Assembly (NCBI GenBank): GCA_013400975.1
Contig: WBMZ01011701.1
Span: forward strand, 62,001 to 126,000
From: Atrichornis clamosus
Lineage: Eukaryota > Chordata > Aves > Passeriformes > Menuridae
Length of the DNA: 64,000 nucleotides
Direction: 5' to 3'
The notes below the pieces were generated by a model. The model had not been told where the DNA came from. It made no database searches and saw only the letters and a list, made by a program, of their open reading frames with translations. Shown one piece after another: positions 38,001 to 43,109 of the stretch (its first letter is position 1; each line of letters begins with the position of its first letter). A program made the translations under genes and the position numbers.

Positions 38001-41000
38001 AGTCTCCTGCAAGCACCTCATGGAACTATCCACAGACAGTATGCAGCACTCAGAGTCTTCATAGCACAGTAAGAACTATTTCATCTAGTTTTGCCATTCT
38101 CATATCAAAAGCCTTTCATTTCTATTCAGTTACTTGTTTTCTATTCCTCCTAAGCAAAAGTTCAGGCCCTATCATGGCTCTATCATGCAGTTGTAGACAA
38201 TGTTCTGTTGCTTGAAAAAGAAAAATTAAAGAAAAATCAGAAAATGTAGTGATGTAGTTTACCTTAGAGGAGCTGTTATCAACTGTCTTTCCTTAAAAAC
38301 ACGTAGACATAAATCTAACATAGGAAAAAAAAAATTGGGTGCTTCTGAAAACAAGGAGAGGCCACAGCACTTACTTTAGGGGAAAAACAAACAAACAAAA
38401 ACCAGTAAGGGAGCTACATGGGACTTCCTTGTCCTTTCTTCTTCCCCCAGCAGGAAAATGTTGCTCCTGTGTTTAAGCTGTTGACAACACTTGTAAAAAG
38501 TCATCAAAAAGTAACAATGTCTTTGAGGGGAAAAATATACAAATATTTCTCTTAAATATGGTTTTGGTCACTTTACTTGTCTGTTACTAACTTTCTAGTT
38601 TTACCTCAGAATAAAATTGCATGCACACACATCTCAGTGAGACATTGCAACAAGAAGAAGATGAAAAAGTGAATTGTTGATAACAGCAGTTAAAGGACAA
38701 CATCCAAAAAGTGATAGGTCCTATTTTTTTCTTTAAGGTACATGACCATCTGTCCCAGGGACCCCTATTTTGGATCAGGTGGCCACCCATAAGTCCCCTC
38801 ACCACTATTCTATTCACATTATCTTTTCCCGTCCCCTCTTTCACCACAGCTCTGAAGAAGTTTCCTTTTTATGTACCTCACAAGTACAACAAGGGCTCTG
38901 TCACCAGCAAAAGTTCTGTTATTAATTTGATTTATTGCATGCTAACATCAACTTGCAGTGTCTTTATACTGCAGTAATTACAGAAGCAAGACCAGCAACA
39001 GTTACCAGAGTTTTCAGGGCATTCTCACAAAATATGGAGCTGAAGTAGGTAGTATGACCTACAGTCTCTTTAGAAGAGACGTACTGAGAAGGGTGCTAGA
39101 AGTTTTTAAATGCATGTTAATAGTGACCTATAAAGCATTGCAAGAAATCAAACTTTGAAATGACCCCCTAGGACTCTGGAGTACCTCTTCCTGAACTCAC
39201 AGATACAGTCTTCTGCTCTGCAGGGACACAAAATATCCTGTGGGCACCCTTCATGGGATCACCTTCTGCCCTAACAGAAGTGTTTGCTGATCCACATCAG
39301 GGTCAGAAGACCAGCTCATATATGAAGTGCCTGCAATAAGTGTCCTTGCCAACAAGATGCTTGCAAGACCAGCTCATATATGAAGTGCCTGCAATAAGTG
39401 TCCTTGCCAACAAGATGCTTGCAAGACCAGCTCATATATGAAGTGCCTGCAATAAGTGTCCTTGCCAACAAGATGCTTGCAACATCACAAAAATTCACTT
39501 AGCTTTAGTGATTAGCAGCCACCACCATGGTTGCGATTTTTGCTTTGTTAACCTGTGAACCACAGCCCTAACCAATCACCACAGATAATTCTCTTACAAA
39601 CTCTGCTCCACCTACAAAGCTAAAATGTACAGCAGAAGTTGTACACTCTGATGGTACTGCAAGTAACTACACTTACAGCTGTGGGCAAAGTCAGCATCCA
39701 ACACACTCAATTCATCCCTACTGTCTTCTCCTTCTACCATTTCATTTTTGTCTTTTTTTTTAAGTTTCTTTTTTTTCCTCCTGTGTCTATAATATTTTAG
39801 GGACTTTTGCTTATTAAGCCAATGCACATATTGCTGCAAATTTTTTTAGGTTTCGTTTGGGTTTTTTTCTACCACTTTCCATGTTGTCTGCCTTTAGCAT
39901 CACACCCCAAAGACCAAGGCTATGACAACCACTGTAGGGTGATATGATTGATTTGGGGGTGGGCAAGGGCAATTCTCATCAGATTCCTAGGCTTCGACTC
40001 TTGCTTCACACTCTCTCCATCATACTTTCACCACTTTATCTCAAGCATGTCAAAACTTACTCATCAGATTTCTAAATTAGTGGCTGGATTTGTATTTTCA
40101 TTTAATTGTACTCTATGTGCATTGAAACTTTCTTAATTGAAGTTCCTTGTATGATATTAAGCAGTGTTTTCACCCCTTTTAGGTATATACAGATATACTG
40201 AAAATGCATGAACTGTAGATACATATTTGTACATTCTTCCAGGTGTATGTTTACATATGTATAAACACATTTATACAGATATACATAGTTATGTTTACAG
40301 GGCTCTTCATGTACATCCAGGGTAACCAGGTGGGGTGAACTCCCAGCAGTCAGTCACAGGCTCTGAGAGGTGACAGAGCACCTGGCCAGTCCCAAAAGCA
40401 GCAGCCCTGGAGGCTCTGGAACAGAAGCCATTGGCAAAGGGAGGATGTCCTTGTCACTGGGTTCCTGAGCTGCCTTCAGTGTAAGTGAGAAGGAAGCTTT
40501 CCCCAGAAGTGAGGAACATGGGGGCACATAAAGGGGTATGCACAAAAGGGACTTCTGGGATAACACCCCTTCTACCCATAATGACAGCCCCATGATGACA
40601 TTTGTCATGTAACAGGACCACCTGGATGGATGGTTGTATGCCAAGAAATGTGGATGGCTTCCAGGGCTGTCTGGTGGTATGACTGGAGGGGAGGGGGAAG
40701 AGCACCTGGCACTGCTCACCTTGTGTGAAAGTCATCTTTTAACTATCAAAAACTAATTCCCAGTCCCACAGGCAAGAGTTGCTAGTAAGCACCTTTGAGG
40801 TTCATACTAACAATATGCAGAAATGCACTAATAATCTTCAGTAATTTCATCAATCCTCACTTCCTTAGCCGGGATCAATGTCCCAGTATGACCACACTTG
40901 ACTTGCTTTAAGTCCCAATTAATAAGAACTTGACTATTTGCTTTTTCCTTGCACGTTTGCTCAACACAACTATTATATGCTGCAGGAGAACCTAAGTTGC

Positions 41001-43109
41001 TTTACCTGTATCCATTACCTCCACATCTTGATAGTAGAACATCAGATGACGCAGACCGCCAGGGGCCAGAAATCTGTCAATGCGCTCTATCTGTTTGAAA
41101 TCATGTTGAGATCATAATACATCACTGATAGGATCCATATCACAGCAACAGAGGAAGCCTTTATTTATGCATTTCCTTTTAAGCACTAGGACAATTTCAG
41201 TTTCCCATCAATTCAAGGCTGCCATCAAGCCTCACTGAAGCATGTATTGGTAGTACAGCCCACAAATCTCATTATAGGCCATACAGGCAGAGGAAGAAAC
41301 TTAATTGCTCTATGCTGATATGTTGATCCATGTCTCAGCACTCAAAAGCCTGGCCTAGTCCATTATTCTTCTAGATCTGAGTCACTATTTCATGTCGTCC
41401 CTAACTGCATAGCTATCTTCAGCAGAAAAGGCGTCTTCAAGTTTGTCTCCAGAAACATTTGCTGGCACCATTTGTGCTTCCTAGTGTAGGAAAAAGGTTA
41501 CAAGATCACCAGCAGCAGGAAGAAAGCTGCAATTATCCCTCTGCCATTAATAACAGGCCTCAATTACACCAAGATGACAAACTGCTATTCCAGAAAATCT
41601 TGGCTGAGCCCTCCAAGATGAGGTCAAAACAACTATTACACTTTCCTCTTTCCAAGTATAGCAGCTGCCAATGTTTTCTTCATCTGACAGCTATTCTCAG
41701 GCAATATCATTTGCCAGGAAACACATTTAGAGATAGAATGCACAAAGGCTTAAACAAATTCTGCCTTTTAATGTGCATGACAGTGTTCTACACAGCTTAT
41801 TTGCTTTTATCACATGAAGTCACAGAAGTGTTGGAAGGGACCTCTGGGAGGTCTTGAGGCCAGCTTTCTGCATCATCAACAACAGCTCAGGTCATGTAGA
41901 GCTTTGCCAAGGCTGAGTCTCAAAAACCTCAAGGAAAGAAGTTCTACAACTGACTTTAAGTAACTTATTCTCATGCTGCATTACCCTCCTGGTGAAGAAT
42001 GGTCTCTTGGTGGCCATTTGGCAAGTTGTGGCTTTGACTTTGCAGTTATCATCTGCAACCACCAGGAAAGTTCAGCTCTGTCACTTCTGTAACTACTCTT
42101 CAAGCAACTGCAGGCTACTATTTGACTGCCACTCAATCTCTTCTTCTCCCTCATCTCATACTTCACATGCCCTATGTCCCTCTCTTTCTTGCTGGTCTTT
42201 CATTGGACCTTCTTCAATTTCTCACCAATATTAGCACTGAAATGGGAATGCATAAACTGAAGGTACACAGATGGAAAGAAAATACAAGAGAAAACAAACA
42301 AAAAAGCCCCAGACACAACCCTCTCTACTTTAGTGTCAGGAAGCAAAAGAAGATCTACTTGCTGTCTACTTAAATTTTTTTTTTAAGTGATATCTTTCCA
42401 AAACACAAAATGTATCTCCACTGTATCTAATACGATCAACTTAGTTGCACTCTTTCCTCAAAATATGAATTTGTAGCTGTTTACCGGCTCCATCAGCCCT
42501 CGTGTAGTCAGTTAGATCATGTAAGCCATTCTATTTTGACAAGTAGTTTTCACCTATTTTAATTTGATAAATTAGATCTCAACATAATCTCACAAGTGCT
42601 GGAGGCAGCCTGACAGAAACAACACCACGCAACGTGCTGTGGACAGAAATCCTGAATCTACATGTGCTGTATATTCAAGGACTGGAAGACTTCACTGTGG
42701 CTCCACCATGAAAACCAGTCACAGGTTTTGCTATATAATCTATAATCATTGGAAAGGAGACATTCTAATCAATTTAAAAATCAATATTGTTACAATAGGT
42801 CTTGGCATTCAGGACACTTTTGTTCAACTTAATTACAAAATGCCAAAAAATATTTTTTCAAGGAGAAGACTTGAATAATCTCAGATGTGAAGCCTGACAA
42901 CTATCTCACCAAGTATTTAATAATATCAGCTCTAAAGTATCCTATGAGCTTCACTTTCAAACTCATCAGATTACCTGATTACCATCAAGAACAGCATCTT
43001 CTACTTCTGCTTTGTCCAGATTCACACAAGAGGCAACGGTATCCAGTAAGTAATCATGCCTGCCATCCAGACGGGCACGTTTGGCTTCCCTTTCTTCCTT
43101 GAGCTTTTG
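625..43109 (-). CDS. DNAH8: Axonemal dynein heavy chain, stem and linker part (33 exons), probably DNAH8; both gene ends outside or unseen
   Basis: A minus-strand multi-exon gene. I joined 33 exons using AG acceptors and GT (one GC) donors; they sum to 5,649 nt, 1,883 codons, with every phase consistent and no stop. Dynein heavy chains are minus-end-directed microtubule motors; this type sits in the outer dynein arm of cilia and flagella. Approximate layout in window residues: N-terminal stem (DHC_N1-like) about 46-740, a variable stretch about 975-1110, and the linker that swings during the power stroke (DHC_N2-like) about 1350-1800. The AAA1 P-loop should lie left of position 625. Pieces such as [20 protein letters not shown] and [11 protein letters not shown] fit my memory of DNAH8 (testis/sperm outer arm) better than DNAH5 (respiratory cilia), but no alignment was run. 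The start codon, promoter and motor domain are not visible. Introns not listed separately hold nothing I recognise. Confidence 0.78.
1594..1806 (-). CDS. DNAH8: Dynein heavy chain exon w32, end of linker
   Basis: 213 nt, both ends phase 0, window residues 1738-1808. Contains [40 protein letters not shown] and [11 protein letters not shown]. The GNVExWL motif with the preceding SxExE stretch ends the linker. The acceptor is CTTTTATTAG|ATA and the donor CAG|GTAATA. Confidence 0.96.
2050..2156 (+). mobile_element. CR1 non-LTR retrotransposon, 3'-end fragment
   Basis: About 105 bp inside the w32-w31 intron, antisense to the dynein gene. It shows the CR1 3' tail GGTCCCTTCCAACCTGACCC followed by ATTCTGTGATTCTGTGA, the short repeats that end CR1 elements. 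5'-truncated, as is usual. Confidence 0.85.
2815..2971 (-). CDS. DNAH8: Dynein heavy chain exon w31, linker
   Basis: 157 nt, phase 2 in and 0 out, window residues 1685-1737. Contains [40 protein letters not shown] and [12 protein letters not shown]. The [18 protein letters not shown] motif is among the most conserved of the linker; the [12 protein letters not shown] tail is what steers me to DNAH8. The acceptor is AAATGCAG and the donor AAG|GTATGT. Confidence 0.97.
3647..3810 (-). CDS. DNAH8: Dynein heavy chain exon w30, linker
   Basis: 164 nt, phase 0 in and 2 out, window residues 1631-1685. Contains [40 protein letters not shown] and [11 protein letters not shown]. The acceptor is TTTCAACAG and the donor AGG|GTAAGT, close to the ideal. 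The QKSLtGYLExKR junction with w31 is a hallmark of the region. Confidence 0.97.
4179..4243. repeat. Short direct repeats (TACTACTA-type)
   Basis: Three copies of TACTACTA(A/G)GC at about 4180, 4201 and 4231, interleaved with CTAGCCTG and CTAGGCTAG palindromic pieces. Intronic, with no obvious function; it looks like local slippage. Confidence 0.55.
4492..4645 (-). CDS. DNAH8: Dynein heavy chain exon w29, linker
   Basis: 154 nt, phase 2 in and 0 out, window residues 1579-1630. Contains [40 protein letters not shown] and DIAKQLPK. The WxxVQxxWxYLExxFxxxDI motif is a universal dynein linker signature. The acceptor is TAACTGTAG; the donor AAG|GTTTTT is weaker than its neighbours. Confidence 0.97.
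5447..5646 (-). CDS. DNAH8: Dynein heavy chain exon w28, linker
   Basis: 200 nt, phase 0 in and 2 out, window residues 1513-1579. Contains [20 protein letters not shown], then [20 protein letters not shown] and the motif [20 protein letters not shown]. The acceptor is TTATTTCAAAG and the donor ACAG|GTAACA. Confidence 0.97.
6112..6352 (-). CDS. DNAH8: Dynein heavy chain exon w27, linker
   Basis: 241 nt, phase 2 in and 0 out, window residues 1432-1512. Contains [60 protein letters not shown] and [17 protein letters not shown]. The RHWxx[11 protein letters not shown] and KYKE(D/E)IE-type motifs are characteristic of the linker. The acceptor is CAACACAG and the donor GAG|GTATTG. Confidence 0.97.
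7159..7397 (-). CDS. DNAH8: Dynein heavy chain exon w26, start of linker (DHC_N2)
   Basis: 239 nt, phase 0 in and 2 out, window residues 1353-1432. Contains [20 protein letters not shown], then [20 protein letters not shown] and [16 protein letters not shown]. This is the opening of the mechanical linker, with the GGEELFGLP-type motif. The acceptor is TTTCTTTCTTAG and the donor AGAG|GTGAGA. Confidence 0.97.
7996..8036. repeat. 41-nt uninterrupted poly-A
   Basis: A pure run of 41 adenines on the plus strand (poly-U in the dynein transcript) within the w26-w25 intron. CR1 elements do not end in poly-A and I recognise no retrocopy upstream, so its origin is unclear. Confidence 0.9.
8370..8432 (-). 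CDS. DNAH8: Dynein heavy chain exon w25, 63-nt micro-exon
   Basis: 63 nt, both ends phase 0, 21 residues: [20 protein letters not shown] plus Q. Too short for routine ORF finding, but the 'GPMV.GLxPxEASDRL' block is highly conserved. The acceptor is ATTTTTAG and the donor CAG|GTACTG. Window residues 1332-1352, immediately before the linker proper. Confidence 0.95.
9186..9404 (-). CDS. DNAH8: Dynein heavy chain exon w24, followed by a GC donor
   Basis: 219 nt, both ends phase 0, window residues 1259-1331. Contains [39 protein letters not shown] and [14 protein letters not shown]. The acceptor is CTTCTGGCAG. The donor reads CAG|GCAAGT, a GC donor otherwise identical to the U1 consensus; no GT nearby gives an in-frame join to w25. 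Confidence 0.95.
10604..10839 (-). CDS. DNAH8: Dynein heavy chain exon w23
   Basis: 236 nt, phase 1 in and 0 out, window residues 1180-1258. Contains [40 protein letters not shown] and [10 protein letters not shown]. The 'DLDDIRxxMxxLxxIRE' motif marks the start of the linker-proximal region. The acceptor is ATGTTTTTAG|CT and the donor GAG|GTAGCT. Confidence 0.96.
11782..11983 (-). CDS. DNAH8: Dynein heavy chain exon w22
   Basis: 202 nt, phase 0 in and 1 out, window residues 1113-1179. Encodes [39 protein letters not shown] and [17 protein letters not shown]. The 'PLLSEFExEIxxFxxLExEI' block is a strong match to the axonemal family. The acceptor is GTCTTTCAG and the donor ACTG|GTAGAG. It leaves only a partial open frame because that frame opens without a methionine. 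Confidence 0.94.
11984..13360 (-). other. Intron between w21 and w22
   Basis: 1,377 bp of AT-rich sequence. No recognisable repeat or exon. Confidence 0.65.
13361..13497 (-). CDS. DNAH8: Dynein heavy chain exon w21
   Basis: 137 nt, phase 1 in and 0 out, window residues about 1067-1112. Starts with the serine-rich [19 protein letters not shown], then the conserved [20 protein letters not shown] ending KR. The acceptor is GCTTTTACAG|AT and the donor AGG|GTAAGA. Confidence 0.9.
13498..14813 (-). other. Intron between w20 and w21
   Basis: 1,316 bp, nothing recognised. I searched it for the serine/acidic linker exon expected here and found that exon instead at 14814-14898. Confidence 0.65.
14814..14898 (-). 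CDS. DNAH8: Dynein heavy chain exon w20, short variable linker
   Basis: 85 nt, phase 0 in and 1 out, about 28 residues: [20 protein letters not shown] then ETGKKNIH. Charged and serine-rich with no predicted domain; I recall human DNAH8 having a similar acidic insertion here, but could not check. It is needed for frame: joining w19 straight to w21 runs into a stop. The acceptor used must be the second AG of TTTAGAG. The intron before it (14899-14994) is only 96 bp, the shortest here. Confidence 0.78.
14995..15185 (-). CDS. DNAH8: Dynein heavy chain exon w19
   Basis: 191 nt, phase 1 in and 0 out, window residues about 975-1038. Contains [20 protein letters not shown] and [20 protein letters not shown], ending QWNKERIFK. 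The 'IPN(I/V)xxxPxLDxxQ..xNK' motif is conserved among outer-arm chains. The acceptor TATCTAGAAG is a tandem TAG/AAG pair; the donor is AAG|GTTAGT. The preceding [10 protein letters not shown] linker looks variable. Confidence 0.9.
15739..15823. repeat. 19-bp direct repeat
   Basis: TCAAGTTATCAAGGTCTTA occurs perfectly at 15739-15757 and 15805-15823, with further partial ACTTATCAAGT copies up to 15840. Intronic. Confidence 0.8.
16090..16332 (-). CDS. DNAH8: Dynein heavy chain exon w18 (3' boundary uncertain)
   Basis: 243 nt as drawn, phase 1 in and 1 out, window residues about 894-975. Contains [40 protein letters not shown] and ASSTINFL; the basic [13 protein letters not shown] segment precedes a conserved helix pair. 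The acceptor is AACTTTTAG|CA. The drawn donor (TTAG|GTGGCC) is weak but gives an open junction with w19. A better-looking GTAAAG at 16053-16048 would end the exon at 16054, but stays open only if w19 uses its second tandem acceptor. Confidence 0.82.
16826..16982 (-). CDS. DNAH8: Dynein heavy chain exon w17
   Basis: 157 nt, phase 0 in and 1 out, window residues 842-894. Starts [20 protein letters not shown] and runs into [17 protein letters not shown], an increasingly acidic and lysine-rich segment that looks variable. The acceptor is TGATAACAG and the donor CAG|GTAAGA, a near-perfect consensus. Confidence 0.9.
16983..19063 (-). other. Intron between w16 and w17
   Basis: 2,081 bp, AT-rich, with short T-runs. 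No transposon or exon recognised. Confidence 0.65.
19064..19209 (-). CDS. DNAH8: Dynein heavy chain exon w16
   Basis: 146 nt, phase 1 in and 0 out, window residues about 793-841. Encodes [20 protein letters not shown] and ends CEEFLQKTK. The acceptor is GCTTCAAAAG|CT and the donor AAG|GTTAGT. It follows the LTWTSLNI block as expected for the family. Confidence 0.93.
19440..19545. repeat. AT-rich low-complexity tract
   Basis: About 100 bp of nearly pure A/T with TATATAATATA-type stretches in the w16-w15 intron. Confidence 0.8.
20551..20722 (-). CDS. DNAH8: Dynein heavy chain exon w15
   Basis: 172 nt, phase 0 in and 1 out, window residues 736-793. Contains [20 protein letters not shown] and [17 protein letters not shown]; the 'G(L)xxLTWxSLNIExYI' block closes the DHC_N1 stem. 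The acceptor is TTATTTCAG and the donor CTAG|GTAAGT. Confidence 0.96.
20967..21539 (+). mobile_element. Old ERVL-like solo LTR
   Basis: Starts TGCACTGG, includes the typical block GTGCTGATAACACACCGATG, a polyadenylation signal ATTAAA at 21410-21415 and a GTGTGATGCTTGGCT-like 3' end finishing near CCACATGGCA. No matching target-site duplication at the edges (TTGAT versus GAAAA), so it is degraded. Antisense in the w15-w14 intron; no internal retroviral genes. Confidence 0.75.
22393..22599 (-). CDS. DNAH8: Dynein heavy chain exon w14
   Basis: 207 nt, both ends phase 0, window residues 667-735. Contains [20 protein letters not shown], then [15 protein letters not shown] and IPPFARVI. The VNFDPxIxxLIRE motif is a defining stem signature. 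The acceptor is TTCCTGCAG; the donor CAT|GTGGGT is chosen because it alone keeps frame into w15. Confidence 0.96.
25866..26539 (+). mobile_element. ERVL-like solo LTR with expanded CT tract
   Basis: Begins TGTACTGGGTCTGACTGAGT, has the AATGCTGATAACACACTAATG block, and ends GGATTAACCCACAACA, the typical layout of bird ERVL-type LTRs. A CTTT/CTCT microsatellite (about 26293-26386) lengthens it to 674 bp. Flanks TACTT and GGCCC do not match, so no target-site duplication remains. No internal genes. Confidence 0.8.
26293..26386. repeat. CT/CTTT microsatellite
   Basis: An impure pyrimidine tract of CTTT, CTCT and CCTT units inside the LTR at 25866-26539. Confidence 0.9.
27176..27497 (-). CDS. DNAH8: Dynein heavy chain exon w13
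   Basis: 322 nt, phase 2 in and 0 out, the longest exon here, window residues about 559-666. Contains [40 protein letters not shown] and [12 protein letters not shown]. The PPIAGxIxWxRxL motif is a hallmark of the dynein heavy-chain stem. The acceptor reads TTTTTCTAAGCAG, a tandem AAG/CAG pair that can add or remove one residue. The donor is CAG|GTAAAC. Confidence 0.96.
28191..28276 (-). CDS. DNAH8: Dynein heavy chain exon w12
   Basis: 86 nt, phase 0 in and 2 out, window residues 531-559. Encodes [20 protein letters not shown] then LSMLQKFE. I placed the acceptor at TTTGCTCTTCTTCAG because it has a strong pyrimidine tract and joins DLH to DQLRIF in frame; the open frame extends upstream of it, but that extra sequence does not resemble dynein. 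The donor is GAAAG|GTACTG. Confidence 0.92.
28975..29082 (-). CDS. DNAH8: Dynein heavy chain exon w11
   Basis: 108 nt, both ends phase 0, window residues 495-530. Encodes [20 protein letters not shown] followed by FCRDINDLH, the 'FLDxRxxxFDxDY..F' motif of dynein stems. Too short and too fragmented to stand out as an open frame; found from flanking splice sites (TGTTTAG|AG and CAT|GTAGGT). Confidence 0.94.
29957..30172 (-). CDS. DNAH8: Dynein heavy chain exon w10
   Basis: 216 nt, both ends phase 0, window residues 423-494. Starts [20 protein letters not shown], then [19 protein letters not shown] and ends near ITKYE. The acceptor is TTGTTTTAAG and the donor GAG|GTACTG. Confidence 0.95.
30173..31927 (-). 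other. Intron between w9 and w10
   Basis: 1,755 bp; holds the CR1 fragment at about 31125-31484 and otherwise nothing recognised. Confidence 0.65.
31125..31484 (+). mobile_element. CR1 3'-UTR fragment
   Basis: About 360 bp. Diagnostic pieces are GAGGCTGCCCAAAAAGTCTG, CTTGGAGAACATCAAGACAG and a decayed 3' tail GGACCCTTCCAAGCTGA then ATCCTATAATACTATGCC. Divergent, so old. Confidence 0.8.
31928..32050 (-). CDS. DNAH8: Dynein heavy chain exon w9
   Basis: 123 nt, both ends phase 0, window residues 382-422. Contains [16 protein letters not shown] and [19 protein letters not shown], a standard stem block. The acceptor is CTGCTTTTAG and the donor CAG|GTAGGT. Confidence 0.96.
32771..32878 (-). CDS. 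DNAH8: Dynein heavy chain exon w8
   Basis: 108 nt, both ends phase 0, window residues 346-381. Contains [20 protein letters not shown] and [14 protein letters not shown], the conserved helix where dynein stems read 'IPxLIxxIKMIxxIS.YYNTSE'. The acceptor is TTTCTTTCCAG and the donor AAG|GTTGGT. Confidence 0.96.
33161..33497 (+). mobile_element. Probable LTR remnant
   Basis: Ends GGTTAACCCACCACA after GTGCTTGGTGCATAGCC, like bird ERV LTR 3' ends, and has AATAAA at 33336-33341. The 5' edge (TGTGTTTG) is a guess; there is no target-site duplication. It lies in the w8-w7 intron. Confidence 0.5.
34318..34339. repeat. 22-bp palindrome with 2-nt spacer
   Basis: TTCTCATACC, then GT, then GGTATGAGAA: two perfect 10-bp inverted arms. 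In an intron. Confidence 0.85.
34804..34917 (-). CDS. DNAH8: Dynein heavy chain exon w7
   Basis: 114 nt, both ends phase 0, window residues 308-345. Contains [20 protein letters not shown] and [18 protein letters not shown], the highly conserved W-x-L-D-x-x-I-T-D-x-x-N-E-A-K-D-N stem signature. The acceptor is ATCCTTAG and the donor CCT|GTAAGC. Confidence 0.96.
35703..35879 (-). CDS. DNAH8: Dynein heavy chain exon w6
   Basis: 177 nt, both ends phase 0, window residues 249-307. Starts [20 protein letters not shown] and continues [20 protein letters not shown], the typical ELxYWKxR..KFNxL motif of the DHC_N1 region. The acceptor is ATATAAG|GTTCTT; a CAG nine bases further in would start out of frame with w5. 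The donor is AAG|GTTTTT. Confidence 0.93.
36486..36623 (-). CDS. DNAH8: Dynein heavy chain exon w5
   Basis: 138 nt, both ends phase 0, window residues 203-248. Contains [17 protein letters not shown] and ends EWTKQIEQ, a conserved stem helix in outer-arm heavy chains. The acceptor is GTGTTTTAG and the donor CAG|GTGATA. Confidence 0.92.
37064..37285 (-). CDS. DNAH8: Dynein heavy chain exon w4
   Basis: 222 nt, both ends phase 0, window residues 129-202. Contains [20 protein letters not shown] and [12 protein letters not shown], then an amphipathic helix ending QQSLLEK. The acceptor has a good pyrimidine tract (TCTCTTTTACAG) and the donor is AAG|GTAATA. Confidence 0.93.
37421..37457. repeat. 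Perfect 16-bp inverted repeat with 5-nt loop
   Basis: Arms TTATTATTTAGGTAAT (37421-37436) and ATTACCTAAATAATAA (37442-37457) around GACTA. Transcribed as part of the w3-w4 intron, where it could form a hairpin. Confidence 0.9.
37731..37894 (-). CDS. DNAH8: Dynein heavy chain exon w3
   Basis: 164 nt, phase 1 in and 0 out, window residues about 74-128. Contains [19 protein letters not shown], a lysine-rich stretch, then [20 protein letters not shown] and [10 protein letters not shown]. The FGLPGTG(M/L)NSHSTKK block is one I associate with DNAH5/DNAH8-type chains. The acceptor is CTATAG|AC and the donor CAG|GTAGGA. Confidence 0.9.
37895..41005 (-). other. Intron between w2 and w3
   Basis: 3,111 bp. 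Holds the 58-bp minisatellite (39309-39482) and a more GC-rich block at 40320-40740 with a 121-codon minus-strand open frame (40354-40719) of no recognised family. No TE identified. Confidence 0.65.
39309..39482. repeat. Minisatellite, 58-bp unit x 3 identical copies
   Basis: Units start at 39309, 39367 and 39425 with GACCAGCTCATATATGAAGT and end ATGCTTGCAA. The three copies are identical over 174 bp, implying recent expansion. The unit is not a multiple of three and lies in an intron. Confidence 0.97.
41006..41090 (-). CDS. DNAH8: Dynein heavy chain exon w2, start of the DHC_N1 stem
   Basis: 85 nt, phase 0 in and phase 1 out. Encodes [20 protein letters not shown] then QDVEVMDT, a conserved opening of the outer-arm heavy-chain stem. 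The acceptor is TTTCAAACAG and the donor ACAG|GTAAAG. The split codon G+AC makes Asp with the next exon. Confidence 0.92.
41091..42974 (-). other. Intron between w1 and w2
   Basis: 1,884 bp; holds an old CR1 fragment (about 41815-42240). The 132-codon plus-strand open frame at 41459-41857 has no recognisable family. Confidence 0.65.
41815..42240 (-). mobile_element. Old CR1 fragment, minus orientation
   Basis: Reverse-complement CR1 3' region: CACAGAAGTGTTGGAAGGGA then GACCTCTGGGAGGTCTTGAG (the usual '...GGTTGGAAGGGACC' start), running on into GGTGAAGAATGGTCTC. It is parallel to the dynein transcript. The right boundary is approximate. Confidence 0.7.
42975..43109 (-). CDS. DNAH8: Dynein heavy chain exon w1 (most 5' exon seen)
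   Basis: Encodes window residues 1-45, with [20 protein letters not shown] and an end at VLDGNQ. The charged helix followed by an acidic stretch fits the segment just before the DHC_N1 stem. The donor is CAG|GTAATC. The acceptor is uncertain: TATAAAAG before CAA-AAG gives 135 nt, while an AG six bases further in gives 129 nt, and both keep frame. There is no methionine that looks like a gene start, so at least one more exon must lie upstream. Confidence 0.82.

Noticed and set aside
39309..39482. CRISPR-like array
   Set aside because: Contiguous identical 58-bp units without spacers in a vertebrate intron; a minisatellite.
39316..39498. Minus-strand frame with repeated peptide
   Set aside because: Frame across the minisatellite; the 58-bp unit shifts phase each copy.
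41459..41857. 132-codon plus-strand frame
   Set aside because: Intronic, no family features, ends in the CR1 remnant; probably chance.
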